Source: CAKVON01 sp902475665 (GTDB taxonomy: Bacteria; Actinomycetota; Coriobacteriia; Coriobacteriales; Atopobiaceae). From it: a stretch of 64,000 bases of DNA. The notes under the pieces were generated by a model that saw nothing but the letters and a program-made list of their open reading frames with translations, was not told the DNA's origin and did not search any database. Below, one piece after another: positions 44,541 to 52,480 of this stretch (its first letter is position 1; the number at the start of each line of letters is the position of its first letter). The stretch spans positions 1 to 64,000 of the forward strand of contig JAWQCY010000002.1 of the NCBI GenBank assembly GCA_036321795.1. Reading direction: 5' to 3'. A program made the position numbers and the translations under genes.

Positions 44541-45525
44541 GGCACCAGCTCCGCCGGGCGTGGCAAGGGCGGCAGCCGAGCTGTCGGAGGTGCTGTCGAG
44601 CGGCTCCGGCGCCGTCCTGGCATGCGAACACGACCTGGACGGTGTCCTGTGCGCCGTTGGCTGTGTATACCTAGCCCACGCCGCCGAGAGAGACATTGCC
44701 TTCGCATCGACCCGAGACATCCAACCGAGAATCGGAGAGCGAGTCATTGACTGCCCCCTCACCAGAGACGAGGCGACGACGGCATTCGCCCGCAGGGTGT
44801 TTATGGGATACGCCCGCGCCGTCGGTGCGGGCACCCGCCAGTCCGAGAGCGGACGCCTTGACGGGAGCCAAGCTACCCTTCTGAAACGCCTTGCACATGC
44901 CTGTGCCTGCGACGACCCAAACATGCCCCGAGCCGTGGGGTCCTATCTGGTGATGGGCTTCGCGATGGGCCCTGTCTCCCGCGAGCTCATTTCGGACCCC
45001 CGTGTCATGGCAGTCGACACGCTCGTGAGATACGCCAACGTCGAGTGCGAGCATGCCCGGCAGTTCGTGCGGTTCTCCAGACTGGCGGACGGAGGATTTG
45101 GCGCGTCCTTCAAGCCACGCGCCAACATACTGCCCTTCGTGGGGACATACTTCGCCTCCCGCATGCGAGACGAACGTTTCTATGTCGTCGACCCCACGCA
45201 TCGCACGGCAATACTTCATTGCAAAGGGGACGAACGGTGCACCTCCGTCTCACTCGACCGTGAGCTAACAGGACAGCTGGCGTCCCTCGACACACTCGCA
45301 AACGACGAGCGTTACGTGCGAGCCATGTGGAAACGCTTCTACGACTCCATGGAGCTTCACGGCCGCGACACAAGAGGCCGAGGCTACGACCTCAGGACGA
45401 GCTGGATTCGCAAACGCTTTTGGGAGGGTCTCACCGAGCTTGACCCGCGATCGGACAGCTTTGGCGGCACCGTGCCGCCAAAGTACTCGAATGAGTCACA
45501 CGACCGCAGGAAGGAGTTGCCTTAG
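44473..45525 (+). CDS. TIGR03915/DUF4130-type SAM-linked DNA metabolism protein
   Basis: 350 aa. Begins inside the radical-SAM gene (68-nt overlap) at an ATG with AAGGAGGG 9-10 nt upstream, so the overlap is real. N-terminal region AVLACEHDLDGVLCAVGCVY, with the FDGxL-like motif of the family altered to LDGVL; middle PRAVGSYLVMGFAMG; YVVDPTHRTAILH near 240; and the C-terminal DUF4130 pattern MWKRFYDSMEL and WIRKRFWEGLTELDP. The family always accompanies the radical-SAM protein and is presumed to act on DNA, perhaps glycosylase-like; no activity is established to my knowledge. Confidence 0.82.
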   Translation: MQGRAATTEPVDRPSKTSSPSFRAPAPPGVARAAAELSEVLSSGSGAVLACEHDLDGVLCAVGCVYLAHAAERDIAFASTRDIQPRIGERVIDCPLTRDEATTAFARRVFMGYARAVGAGTRQSESGRLDGSQATLLKRLAHACACDDPNMPRAVGSYLVMGFAMGPVSRELISDPRVMAVDTLVRYANVECEHARQFVRFSRLADGGFGASFKPRANILPFVGTYFASRMRDERFYVVDPTHRTAILHCKGDERCTSVSLDRELTGQLASLDTLANDERYVRAMWKRFYDSMELHGRDTRGRGYDLRTSWIRKRFWEGLTELDPRSDSFGGTVPPKYSNESHDRRKELP

Positions 45526-45535
45526 CTGGCAAGAA

Positions 45536-45566
45536 GGGAGGGACCCGCAATCACGGAATCCCTCCC
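45536..45566. other. Inverted repeat between convergent genes
   Basis: GGGAGGGA (45536-45543) and TCCCTCCC (45559-45566) with a 15-nt loop in the 74-nt gap between the TIGR03915-type gene and divIVA. No good T-run, though TTCTTG follows on the minus strand. It could be a weak terminator for divIVA. Confidence 0.4.
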
Positions 45567-45599
45567 CGTCGGTGCGCATATACCTTGAGTGACGAGAGG

Positions 45600-46271
45600 C
45601 TAGTCCAGGTCGTCCAGGTTGACGGCAGGCATGGCGGGCGCCGCGGGCTGCGGGGCCGTGGCGCCAGCCTCGGCTGCGCTGGGAGTGGCAACGGGAGCGG
45701 CGGCACGATAGGTCGCGGCAGAACCGTTGGGGGCGCTCAGCACCTGGTTGGGAAACGCGGCGTCGGCGTCATCCATGAAGTGCTGGAGCAGGTTCTTGTA
45801 CTCGGTACGGAACTCCTCGCGGGAGGCCTTGAGACGGTCGATCTCGTCGAGCTCGTTCTGCTTCTCGGCGAGGGCCTGGCGGATGACCTCACGGGCCTTC
45901 TGGTCGGCCTCGGTGCGAATCTGGTCGGCGGACTCGCGAGCCTCGGAGACGATCTTGTCGGCGGACTGCTGGGCCACGATAAGGACCTTGGAGATCTGGC
46001 TCTCGGAGGCACCAAGGGCGGAGGGAGCGGGCTCGACGACGGGAGCAGGCGCTGCAGCCTGCTGGTCGCGGAGCTCGGCGACCTGGGCCTGGGCGGCGGC
46101 GAGCTGCTGCTCGGAGGCGTTAAGGCGACTCTTGAGGTCGGCCATCTTCTGCAGCATGGCGGAAACCTCGCCGGTCAGCTGCTCGAGGAAGGCATCGACC
46201 TCCTCGGTGTCATAGCCATGCTTGGACGGGGAAAACGTGAGCTGTTCGATGTCTGCGGGGGTGATTGCCAT
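45600..46271 (-). CDS. divIVA: Cell-division/polar-growth protein DivIVA
   Basis: 223 aa. N-terminal DivIVA membrane-binding motif MAITPADIEQLTFSPSKHGY followed by DTEEVDAFLEQL (to about 36). A first coiled coil (40-75), an Ala/Pro linker (about 75-95), a second coil (100-165), and an Ala/Pro-rich C-terminal tail ending VNLDDLD complete it. Marks negatively curved membrane at septa and poles. Last gene of the division cluster, 169 nt after yggT, with a perfect -10 box of its own. ATG with GGAAAGGG upstream. Confidence 0.95.
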   Translation of the reverse strand: MAITPADIEQLTFSPSKHGYDTEEVDAFLEQLTGEVSAMLQKMADLKSRLNASEQQLAAAQAQVAELRDQQAAAPAPVVEPAPSALGASESQISKVLIVAQQSADKIVSEARESADQIRTEADQKAREVIRQALAEKQNELDEIDRLKASREEFRTEYKNLLQHFMDDADAAFPNQVLSAPNGSAATYRAAAPVATPSAAEAGATAPQPAAPAMPAVNLDDLD

Positions 46272-46320
46272 GTCTTGCCCTTTCCGGTTTTTGCTGTAGT
46301 GCCGCTGATGGCTGCGGCAA

Positions 46321-46326
46321 ATTATA
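46321..46326 (-). promoter_or_regulatory. divIVA -10 box
   Basis: Minus-strand TATAAT (46326-46321), a perfect -10, 50 nt upstream of the divIVA ATG. The -35 is weak (TCGAAC at 16-nt spacing). Suggests divIVA can be transcribed apart from the upstream cluster. Confidence 0.6.
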
Positions 46327-46440
46327 CCCAATCGTTACTGTTGTTCGATGCTGTCGCAGCTAGACGGCCCTTCTCGACAGGTATGGCATACAACCGCCGC
46401 AGAATCAACAAGGCGTGCGGCGCCAGGCATGCCACGGAGG

Positions 46441-46710
46441 CTAGAGCGCGAAGAGAAGTCGCACGAGCACCTGCTGGATCACCTGAAGCCCCAGGACCGC
46501 GACCACGGGCGAGAAGTCCATGCCCATGACAGGCGGAATGAAGCGGCTGAACAGCGAGACGTACGGTCGGACGAGCCGGTCCAGCACCTCGGCGATGTCA
46601 TTCATCAGGCCGTCGGGACTCCTGGGAATCCAAGAGAGAAAGCACCAGACGACGATGACGAACTCGTAGAAGTTGGTGAGCGAGTAGATGACGTTGGCGA
46701 GCGACTGCAT
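46441..46710 (-). CDS. yggT: YggT family membrane protein
   Basis: 89 aa with two hydrophobic segments (about 5-28 and 62-86) around a loop with SWIPRSPDG and DRLVRPYVSLFSRFIPP, the YggT signature. Found between sepF and divIVA in Gram-positive division clusters. Inner-membrane; role unproven, possibly osmotic stress or division-site related. 45 nt separate it from sepF. Confidence 0.92.
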   Translation of the reverse strand: MQSLANVIYSLTNFYEFVIVVWCFLSWIPRSPDGLMNDIAEVLDRLVRPYVSLFSRFIPPVMGMDFSPVVAVLGLQVIQQVLVRLLFAL

Positions 46711-46755
46711 GTTTGACGAGTGTCCTCTTCTTGTTAGGCGTTGCGTCCGAAGGAC

Positions 46756-47430
46756 CTAGCGGGAGATGGTTCCGTCGGCGACGAGCTTGTCGATGTCACC
46801 CTGGCTCAGCTCGCGGCCCTGGGGCAGCACCACGAAGCAGCGGTCACCGAGCTCCTCGATCGAGCCGCCGACGCCGCACGACAGGCCGGCGCAGAAGTCG
46901 AAGATGCGCTTAGCGGCGTCGATGTTGGTGTTACGGAACGACAGCACCACGGGCTGGTTGGTACGGACTCGACGTACGACCGTCTGGACGTCATCGTAAG
47001 ACTGCGGCTTGAGCACGTAGGGGGGCAGCTGGCTGGACGACGGACGTGGGATGGCCGTCAGGGGACGCTCCGTCGAGACATGCGAGGCACCAGAGTAGTC
47101 GTTGTGCGCATAGGACGTGGGCTCGGTAGTCGTCGGGGCGTACGCCTGCACGGGACGGCGCTCGGGCTCATAGCCCATGCCAGACTGCGGACGCGGCTCG
47201 ATGTCGCCGTTACCGCCGAGGGGACGGCCGGAGCGGGTGTAGACCGACACGCTGTCAGCGGCGGGACGGGGCGAGTTGCCCAACAGGCCGGTACCACGCT
47301 CCTCGGCAGGCGCGCCCTGGTTGTCGTTGTAGTAGCCGTCGTCGTAGCCGTCGTCAAAGCCGTCGTCATAATAGCCATCGTCGGCGGGCTGGGGACGAAG
47401 CTTGTCCTTCAGGTTGTCCAGAAAGCTCAT
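46756..47430 (-). CDS. sepF: Cell division protein SepF
   Basis: 224 aa. N-terminal amphipathic membrane-targeting helix MSFLDNLKDKLRPQ, a long disordered Asp/Tyr- then Pro/Thr-rich linker (about 15-135), and a C-terminal SepF fold with TVVRRVRTNQPVVLSFRNTN and RIFDFCAGLSCGVGGSIEEL. SepF polymers tether FtsZ to the membrane, which is essential where ftsA is absent, as here. ATG at 47430 with AAGGGGAG upstream; a longer in-frame reading lacks this. Confidence 0.94.
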   Translation of the reverse strand: MSFLDNLKDKLRPQPADDGYYDDGFDDGYDDGYYNDNQGAPAEERGTGLLGNSPRPAADSVSVYTRSGRPLGGNGDIEPRPQSGMGYEPERRPVQAYAPTTTEPTSYAHNDYSGASHVSTERPLTAIPRPSSSQLPPYVLKPQSYDDVQTVVRRVRTNQPVVLSFRNTNIDAAKRIFDFCAGLSCGVGGSIEELGDRCFVVLPQGRELSQGDIDKLVADGTISR

Positions 47431-47525
47431 GTCGCGCTCCCCTTCCTTCGTATCGCATCGTCCCTTGTGACGATGCCCTCGTACGGGACGGATGGGCCGA
47501 GGCCCATGTCCCATGGTTCTTCTCG

Positions 47526-48260
47526 TTAGTTGCCAAACGGGTAGGCAGGATCGAACGCGACCCTACCCAACCTGACGAGCGTGGACCCTTCCTCGATGGC
47601 AATCGGGAAATCGTCGCTCATGCCGCACGAAAGCGTTGGCAGGCTGACACCATGATGCCGTTCGAGCTCGTCACGCAACTCGCGAAGGCCGCAGAAGGTC
47701 CTCCTTGCGGCGTCCGCGTCATGCGCGGGAGCCATGGTCATGAGGCCTTCGACCTCAATGCCCTCGAGCTCCATGATGCGTCCGAAGGCCTCGCGCGCCT
47801 CGTCCGGGGTCATGCCGGACTTGGACTGCTCGCCCGAGACGTTGACTTCGAGAAGCACGTGCGAGATGAGCGCATGGGTCAGGCTGCGCTTGGCGACGTC
47901 TTGGGCAAGGGTCTCCCCAGAAATCGAGTGGATCTTGCGGACCCTGCCAACGACCTGGTTGATCTTATTCTTCTGGAGGTTGCCGATCATGTCGAACGAG
48001 ATCGGTTCGACCCCGTCGAGTTCGGCGAGGCCCGCGAGCTTACGCACGAGCTCCTGGGGGCGATTCTCGGCAAAGTGACGCCAGCCCGCGCGCCAGGAGG
48101 CAACGACCTCGGGGACGTCGACCGTCTTGGAGACGGCAACGACATCGACCTCGGCGACGTCGCGACCGGCCGACGCGCATGCCTCGGCGACGCGAGACAG
48201 AATCGCTTCCCTTCTGCGTTGGGAAAAGCGTTCGTAGTCCTCCATCGAGATGCCTTCCAT
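47526..48260 (-). CDS. yggS: PLP homeostasis protein YggS/PLPBP
   Basis: 244 aa. Single-domain PLP-binding barrel. VDVVAVSKT near 38-46 holds the PLP lysine; HFAENRPQELVRK, ISFDMIGNLQKNKI, GMTPDEAREAF, GLMTM and LSCGMSDDFPIAIEEGSTLVRLG follow family order (NRPQEL replaces the usual NY-QE). Controls free pyridoxal phosphate. An alternative start at 48245 (MEDYERF) has GGAAGG at 7-nt spacing and may be the true one. 61 nt after pgeF. Confidence 0.92.
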   Translation of the reverse strand: MEGISMEDYERFSQRRREAILSRVAEACASAGRDVAEVDVVAVSKTVDVPEVVASWRAGWRHFAENRPQELVRKLAGLAELDGVEPISFDMIGNLQKNKINQVVGRVRKIHSISGETLAQDVAKRSLTHALISHVLLEVNVSGEQSKSGMTPDEAREAFGRIMELEGIEVEGLMTMAPAHDADAARRTFCGLRELRDELERHHGVSLPTLSCGMSDDFPIAIEEGSTLVRLGRVAFDPAYPFGN

Positions 48261-48321
48261 AAGTCCAGACGCCCTCTACACCACTGATGCCAAACTTGCC
48301 GCAGACGTTACCACCCGAGGG

Positions 48322-49125
48322 TTACCGCCTCATGAACGCGACGGCACCGTGACGGCCGCACTTGCCGCCGGATTCCCTGTACGAGAAGTACCTGTCACAG
48401 GCGGTGGCAGTGGAGATGCCCGAGTCCACGATCATGGCTTCGTCGGCACCCGCGTCAACAAGCGCAGAGCGGATTGCCTCGAGCAGGGAGAGCCTGCGCT
48501 CCCCCGCGATCACGCACTCGCCGAACTCGGCGACGAACCTCCGTAACAGCTCATCGGAGACCTCGTAGTCAGGGCCCGCGATGTGCGGTCCCACATAGCA
48601 GCTCACCTCGCCGGGCTCGCAGCCCGTCTCCTCGCACAGTACGCCGAGCGCCTTGCCCGCAATGCTGCCGATGGTGCCTCGCCAGCCCGAGTGGACGACG
48701 GCAAAGCCACCCTCACATGCCAGGACGACGCTCGCGCAGTCGGCAAAGCACAGCATCACGGGAACGTCGGGGGCCACGCACACGATGGCATCGCACCCTC
48801 GCGCCACATCCTCGCGGACGGAGGCGAGCGAGGCAGGCGATCCGTCGCGGATGACACGGACCTGCGTGCCGTGGACCTGGTTGGGAACGACGAGCGAGCC
48901 AAGCAGCTCCTCCCCGCCCATCGCGGCAAGGACGCGCCTGCGGTTCTCGGCAACGCTCGCGGGGTCATCGCCCACGTGTGTGCCAAGGTTGAGGCTGTCG
49001 AACGGAGCCTCGGAGACGCCACCGCAACGGCCCGTGAACGCGAGCGTAACCCCGCCCGGACGACCTGGGTCGCCGAGCAGGGCCACGCCCTCGCACTCGC
49101 TGCTCTTGAGAAGCGGTGCCGCCAT
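48322..49125 (-). CDS. pgeF: PgeF/YfiH family polyphenol oxidase-like (laccase-domain) protein
   Basis: 267 aa. Zinc-site residues in VPNQVHGTQV (His), CFADCASVVL (Cys) and FAVVHSGWRGTIG (His). YVGPHIAGPDYEV follows. The family is described as a peptidoglycan-editing factor preventing serine misincorporation by MurC, and as a purine nucleoside phosphorylase. Start shares one base with the ftsZ stop (TAATG). Location in the mur/fts cluster fits the editing role. Confidence 0.92.
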   Translation of the reverse strand: MAAPLLKSSECEGVALLGDPGRPGGVTLAFTGRCGGVSEAPFDSLNLGTHVGDDPASVAENRRRVLAAMGGEELLGSLVVPNQVHGTQVRVIRDGSPASLASVREDVARGCDAIVCVAPDVPVMLCFADCASVVLACEGGFAVVHSGWRGTIGSIAGKALGVLCEETGCEPGEVSCYVGPHIAGPDYEVSDELLRRFVAEFGECVIAGERRLSLLEAIRSALVDAGADEAMIVDSGISTATACDRYFSYRESGGKCGRHGAVAFMRR

Positions 49126-50243
49126 TAGGCGCGGCTGTGCTTCAGGAACTCGGGGATGTCGAACTCCTTGGTGCCAAACTCGTTGGAAGCGGCGGCAGGA
49201 CGGGCGGCAGGCGCGCTGGCCGCAGGCTGCTTGCGCGGCCTGGACGGGGTCAGGCGCAGGCTGTCCTCGAGGGTCGGCTGCGCGTTGGCGTCCTCGAAGC
49301 CAGTGGCAATGACCGTGACGCGGACCTGGTCGCCGAGCGACTCGTCCACGACGGTGCCGAAGATGATGTTGGCCTCGGGGTCGACGTTGGAGGCCACCAG
49401 GTCGGCGGCGTCGTTAATCTCCTGGATGCCGAGATCCTTGTTGCCCGCAATGGAGAGAAGGACGCGCGTGGCACCGTCGATGGAGCTCTCGAGCAGGCGG
49501 CTGGAGATGGCCTCCTGGGCGGCGTCGGCGGCACGGTTGTCGCTGGAGGCGACGCCGATGCCCATCATGGCGGTGCCGGCACCGCGCATGATGGTGCAGA
49601 CGTCGGCAAAGTCGAGGTTGATCAGGCCGGGGACCGTGATCAGATCGGTGATGCCCTGCGTGCCCTGGCACAGCACGTCGTCGGCCATGCGGAAGGCCTC
49701 GAGCATCGTGGTCTTCTTCTCCGCGATGGAGAGGAGGTTGTCGTTGGGGATGACAATCAGGGTGTCGACGGCGTCGGAGAGGTTCTTGATGCCGTCGGTG
49801 GCGGACTTGGCACGCTTGCGGCCCTCGAACGAGAAGGGCTTGGTGACGACGGCGACGGTCAGGGCGCCGATGTCGTTCTTGGCGATGTCGGCAACCACGG
49901 GAGCGGCGCCGGTGCCGGTGCCGCCACCCTCGCCGGCGGTGATGAAGACCATGTCGGCGCCGGCGAGGGCGGCCTTGATCTCGTCACGGCTCTCGTCGGC
50001 AGCCTGGGCACCAACCTCGGGGTTGGCGCCGGCGCCGAGGCCCTTGGTGATGTCGGTGCCGATGTGGACCTTGATGTCGGCGTCGGAGATGGCAAGCGCC
50101 TGCGCGTCGGTGTTGATGGCAACGAACTCGACGCCGCGAATACCCTCCTCGATCATGCGGTTGACGGCGTTGGTGCCGCCGCCGCCCACGCCGACGACCT
50201 TGATGACGGCGAGGTAGTTGCTCGGGATTTCGGTCTCGTTCAT
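49125..50243 (-). CDS. ftsZ: Cell division protein FtsZ
   Basis: 372 aa. Tubulin-like GTPase that forms the Z-ring. NYLAVIKVVGVGGGGTNAVN (9-28) opens the GTPase fold; GEGGGTGTGAA (104-114) is the tubulin signature. A short linker leads to the C-terminal peptide DIPEFLKHSRA that binds SepF. The start MNETEIPSNY is chosen for AAGGAGGAACC directly upstream. An in-frame 34-codon extension to an ATG at 50345 exists (Ser/Thr/Arg-rich), discussed in the findings. Confidence 0.97.
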   Translation of the reverse strand: MNETEIPSNYLAVIKVVGVGGGGTNAVNRMIEEGIRGVEFVAINTDAQALAISDADIKVHIGTDITKGLGAGANPEVGAQAADESRDEIKAALAGADMVFITAGEGGGTGTGAAPVVADIAKNDIGALTVAVVTKPFSFEGRKRAKSATDGIKNLSDAVDTLIVIPNDNLLSIAEKKTTMLEAFRMADDVLCQGTQGITDLITVPGLINLDFADVCTIMRGAGTAMMGIGVASSDNRAADAAQEAISSRLLESSIDGATRVLLSIAGNKDLGIQEINDAADLVASNVDPEANIIFGTVVDESLGDQVRVTVIATGFEDANAQPTLEDSLRLTPSRPRKQPAASAPAARPAAASNEFGTKEFDIPEFLKHSRA

Positions 50244-50345
50244 GGTTCCTCCTTGCGGGGTCCTGGTCTGGACGGGAGCCCTGCGGGCGCCACGGTCCGT
50301 TGCCTTTGCCTTGGTGCTATGTGTCGTGCTCTTGCTGCTAGCCAT

Positions 50346-50514
50346 GTGTCAAACCCTAAAGTTCAAGTTAAAGTCTATGCAAGGTATAAAGCGCGTTATA
50401 TTGGCACAACCACGGCAAAGAATTCAACTGTTGTGAACAAAAAATGGAAACCGCAGGCAGACGGCCCATCACCAACAAACGTCGGCAGACCGTCAACCTG
50501 GTAAAGGAAGTGCG
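50346..50514 (-). promoter_or_regulatory. AT-richer leader between ftsQ and ftsZ with promoter-like boxes
   Basis: This 169-nt gap is distinctly AT-richer than its surroundings. On the minus strand it holds TATAAC near 50399 and TTTATA near 50390, with several TTG-containing hexamers upstream (TTGAAT, TTGCCG) at non-ideal spacing. An internal promoter boosting ftsZ is common in other bacteria; the exact boxes are uncertain. Confidence 0.35.
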
Positions 50515-51609
50515 TCAGCCCTCGTCAGACCCTTGCGCCTCAGCAGACTCATGCGAGGCGTTGTCCTGGTCCTTCTCGGAACTCGAGCCCTTGGAGGACG
50601 CCGTGGTCGCTGCCTTGGTCTTGGCGCTCGTCGTGTCGACGACGCGGGCGCCACTGCCCTCGGCGAGCTCGCCCGCGGAGAACGAGACCTTTCGGAACGA
50701 CGGCGAGGATGGCGTGCGCACGTTGATGTAGGTGACCGAGTTGGGGTTCTCATTGAGAATCTGCTCGATGGCCTGCTCCTTGGACGAGATGTCACCCGTC
50801 GAGCCCAGCGACACCTCCACACCGCTCTTGAGGGTCACCGAGATCGATTCGGTGCTCGCGGCCGAGAAGGACGAGATGTTTGCCCTGAACCCCTTTGAAA
50901 AGCCGCTAAGGTACTCGAGCACGGCCTTCATGCAGGAATCGGACACTGCAGTCGCCGCCTTGGGCGACACCGACGACGGGACGTCGGTCACGAGCAGGCA
51001 GTCGAGCTTTGTGGCAAGCCTGGTGGCGGCGGCCACCGCCGTCTCGTCCCCCTTGCGGTCGAGCGTCGCAGGCTCGAGCCACACGCCGTCGGCCGACAGG
51101 TACCAGGCGACCTCGCCGGACCCCAGAAGCACCAGGGCCCCGACCTTTCGCTCGGTCACCTGGATGGAAAGCTTGTCAGGAAAGACACGGGTAACGCGGA
51201 CGGTCCCCGCCCAGGGGTTGCGCTGGACGTTCTCCTCGATCTTCTCGGCGTCAAAATTGAGCAGCGTCGTGCCCGTCTCCACGTTCGCGAGCTTGGCGAT
51301 GGCGTCTGAGGTCATGTGCTCGGTCGCCTTCGCGTCGATGCTCGTGATGGTGAACACCGGCAGCTGCGACAGGATGAGAAGGACGACGACGCCCACGACG
51401 GCCAGGATGGCCACCACGCCCGCGAGAAGGGCGGGCAGGGGCAGCCCCGACAGCGGGCCGCCGCTTCTAAGTGCGGGGGCAGCGGGACGCGGCGCGCTCG
51501 TGCGTGCGGCACGCGCCGACGGACGAGCGTCCATGCGCAGGCCGCCAGACTTCCCGCTCCTACGAGAAGGGCCCGAGAAACTTGACTTCCGGCCGTAGCT
51601 CGATGCCAT
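50515..51609 (-). CDS. ftsQ: Cell division protein FtsQ (DivIB)
   Basis: 364 aa. A basic, Arg/Ser/Ala-rich cytoplasmic tail (1-55), one membrane segment (about 59-82), POTRA domain (83-155, VFTITSIDAKATEHMTSDAI), then the FtsQ/beta domain with NPWAGTVRVTRVFPDKLSIQVTE-like family sequence and a Ser/Lys/Glu-rich disordered tail (about 325-364). Scaffold of the divisome (FtsQLB). Its first 50 nt overlap the end of murB, an unusually long overlap. Confidence 0.9.
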   Translation of the reverse strand: MASSYGRKSSFSGPSRRSGKSGGLRMDARPSARAARTSAPRPAAPALRSGGPLSGLPLPALLAGVVAILAVVGVVVLLILSQLPVFTITSIDAKATEHMTSDAIAKLANVETGTTLLNFDAEKIEENVQRNPWAGTVRVTRVFPDKLSIQVTERKVGALVLLGSGEVAWYLSADGVWLEPATLDRKGDETAVAAATRLATKLDCLLVTDVPSSVSPKAATAVSDSCMKAVLEYLSGFSKGFRANISSFSAASTESISVTLKSGVEVSLGSTGDISSKEQAIEQILNENPNSVTYINVRTPSSPSFRKVSFSAGELAEGSGARVVDTTSAKTKAATTASSKGSSSEKDQDNASHESAEAQGSDEG

Positions 51610-52477
51610 GTTTGTCCCTCACCCTCCTGAACATCTCGCGCATGACCGAGAGCACGTCCTCGGCGGTGGCGCCCCCGTTGTTGACGATGAAGTTGGCGTG
51701 CACCTCGGAGACCTCGGCTCGCCCGACCGAATAGCCCTTGAGCCCGCAGTCCTCCAATAGGCGACCGACGGACTGGTCGGGCGGGTTGCGGAAGACCGAG
51801 CCACAGCTGGGCTTGCCCAAGGGCTGAGAGCGACGACGACGGGCCAGGCGACGTTCCATGTCGCGAGATATCTCGTCCTTGCGGGCGGGCTCCAGCGAGA
51901 AGGTGGCCTCGAGGATGAGCTCATTGGGAGGAATCGAGGTGTAGCGGTACCCCCACTCGACCTCGTCGCCGGAATAGCGGTGCAGGCTGCCGTCGGGACG
52001 AAGCACGATCAGGCTGCGCACGGCACGACCGATCCACTCGTCGCGAGACCCCGCGTCCATGGACACGGCACCCCCGACGGTGCCGGGAATGCCCGCGCAG
52101 CACTCGAGGCCGGAAAGGCCGCGCTTGTAGGCCTCGTTGACCAGACGTGACAGGACGGCCCCCGCCCCGGCGGTGATGGTGCCGTCGCCGGGGTCGGCCC
52201 CGATGCGCGAGAAGTCACGACCGAGCAGGATGACGCAGCCGTCATAGCCCTCGTCGCTCACCAGGACGTTGGAGCCCTTGCCCAAGACGACCCACTCGAC
52301 GCCCTCGCGGTCGAGAACCTCGACGGTACGCTTGAGCGCCGCCAGGTCGTTTGGCTTGACGAGAAGGGCGGCGGGCCCGCCGATGCGCCAGGTGGTCCTG
52401 CGGCTCATCCGCTCGTCGCGGCAGACCTCGGCATCGACGGCGCCCGACAGCGCCATGTATGCGTTGAACAGGCTCAC
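51560..52477 (-). CDS. murB: UDP-N-acetylenolpyruvoylglucosamine reductase
   Basis: 305 aa. FAD enzyme giving UDP-MurNAc. TTWRIGGPAALLVKP, WVVLGKGSNVLVSDEGY and GLECCAGIPGTVGGAVSMDAG form the FAD-binding half. YRYTSIPP and GKPSCGSVFRNPP (with the catalytic Ser) plus VHANFIVN show the type II (shorter) MurB. Follows murC after 3 nt and overlaps ftsQ by 50 nt. Confidence 0.95.
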   Translation of the reverse strand: MSLFNAYMALSGAVDAEVCRDERMSRRTTWRIGGPAALLVKPNDLAALKRTVEVLDREGVEWVVLGKGSNVLVSDEGYDGCVILLGRDFSRIGADPGDGTITAGAGAVLSRLVNEAYKRGLSGLECCAGIPGTVGGAVSMDAGSRDEWIGRAVRSLIVLRPDGSLHRYSGDEVEWGYRYTSIPPNELILEATFSLEPARKDEISRDMERRLARRRRSQPLGKPSCGSVFRNPPDQSVGRLLEDCGLKGYSVGRAEVSEVHANFIVNNGGATAEDVLSVMREMFRRVRDKHGIELRPEVKFLGPFS

Positions 52478-52480
52478 GCG

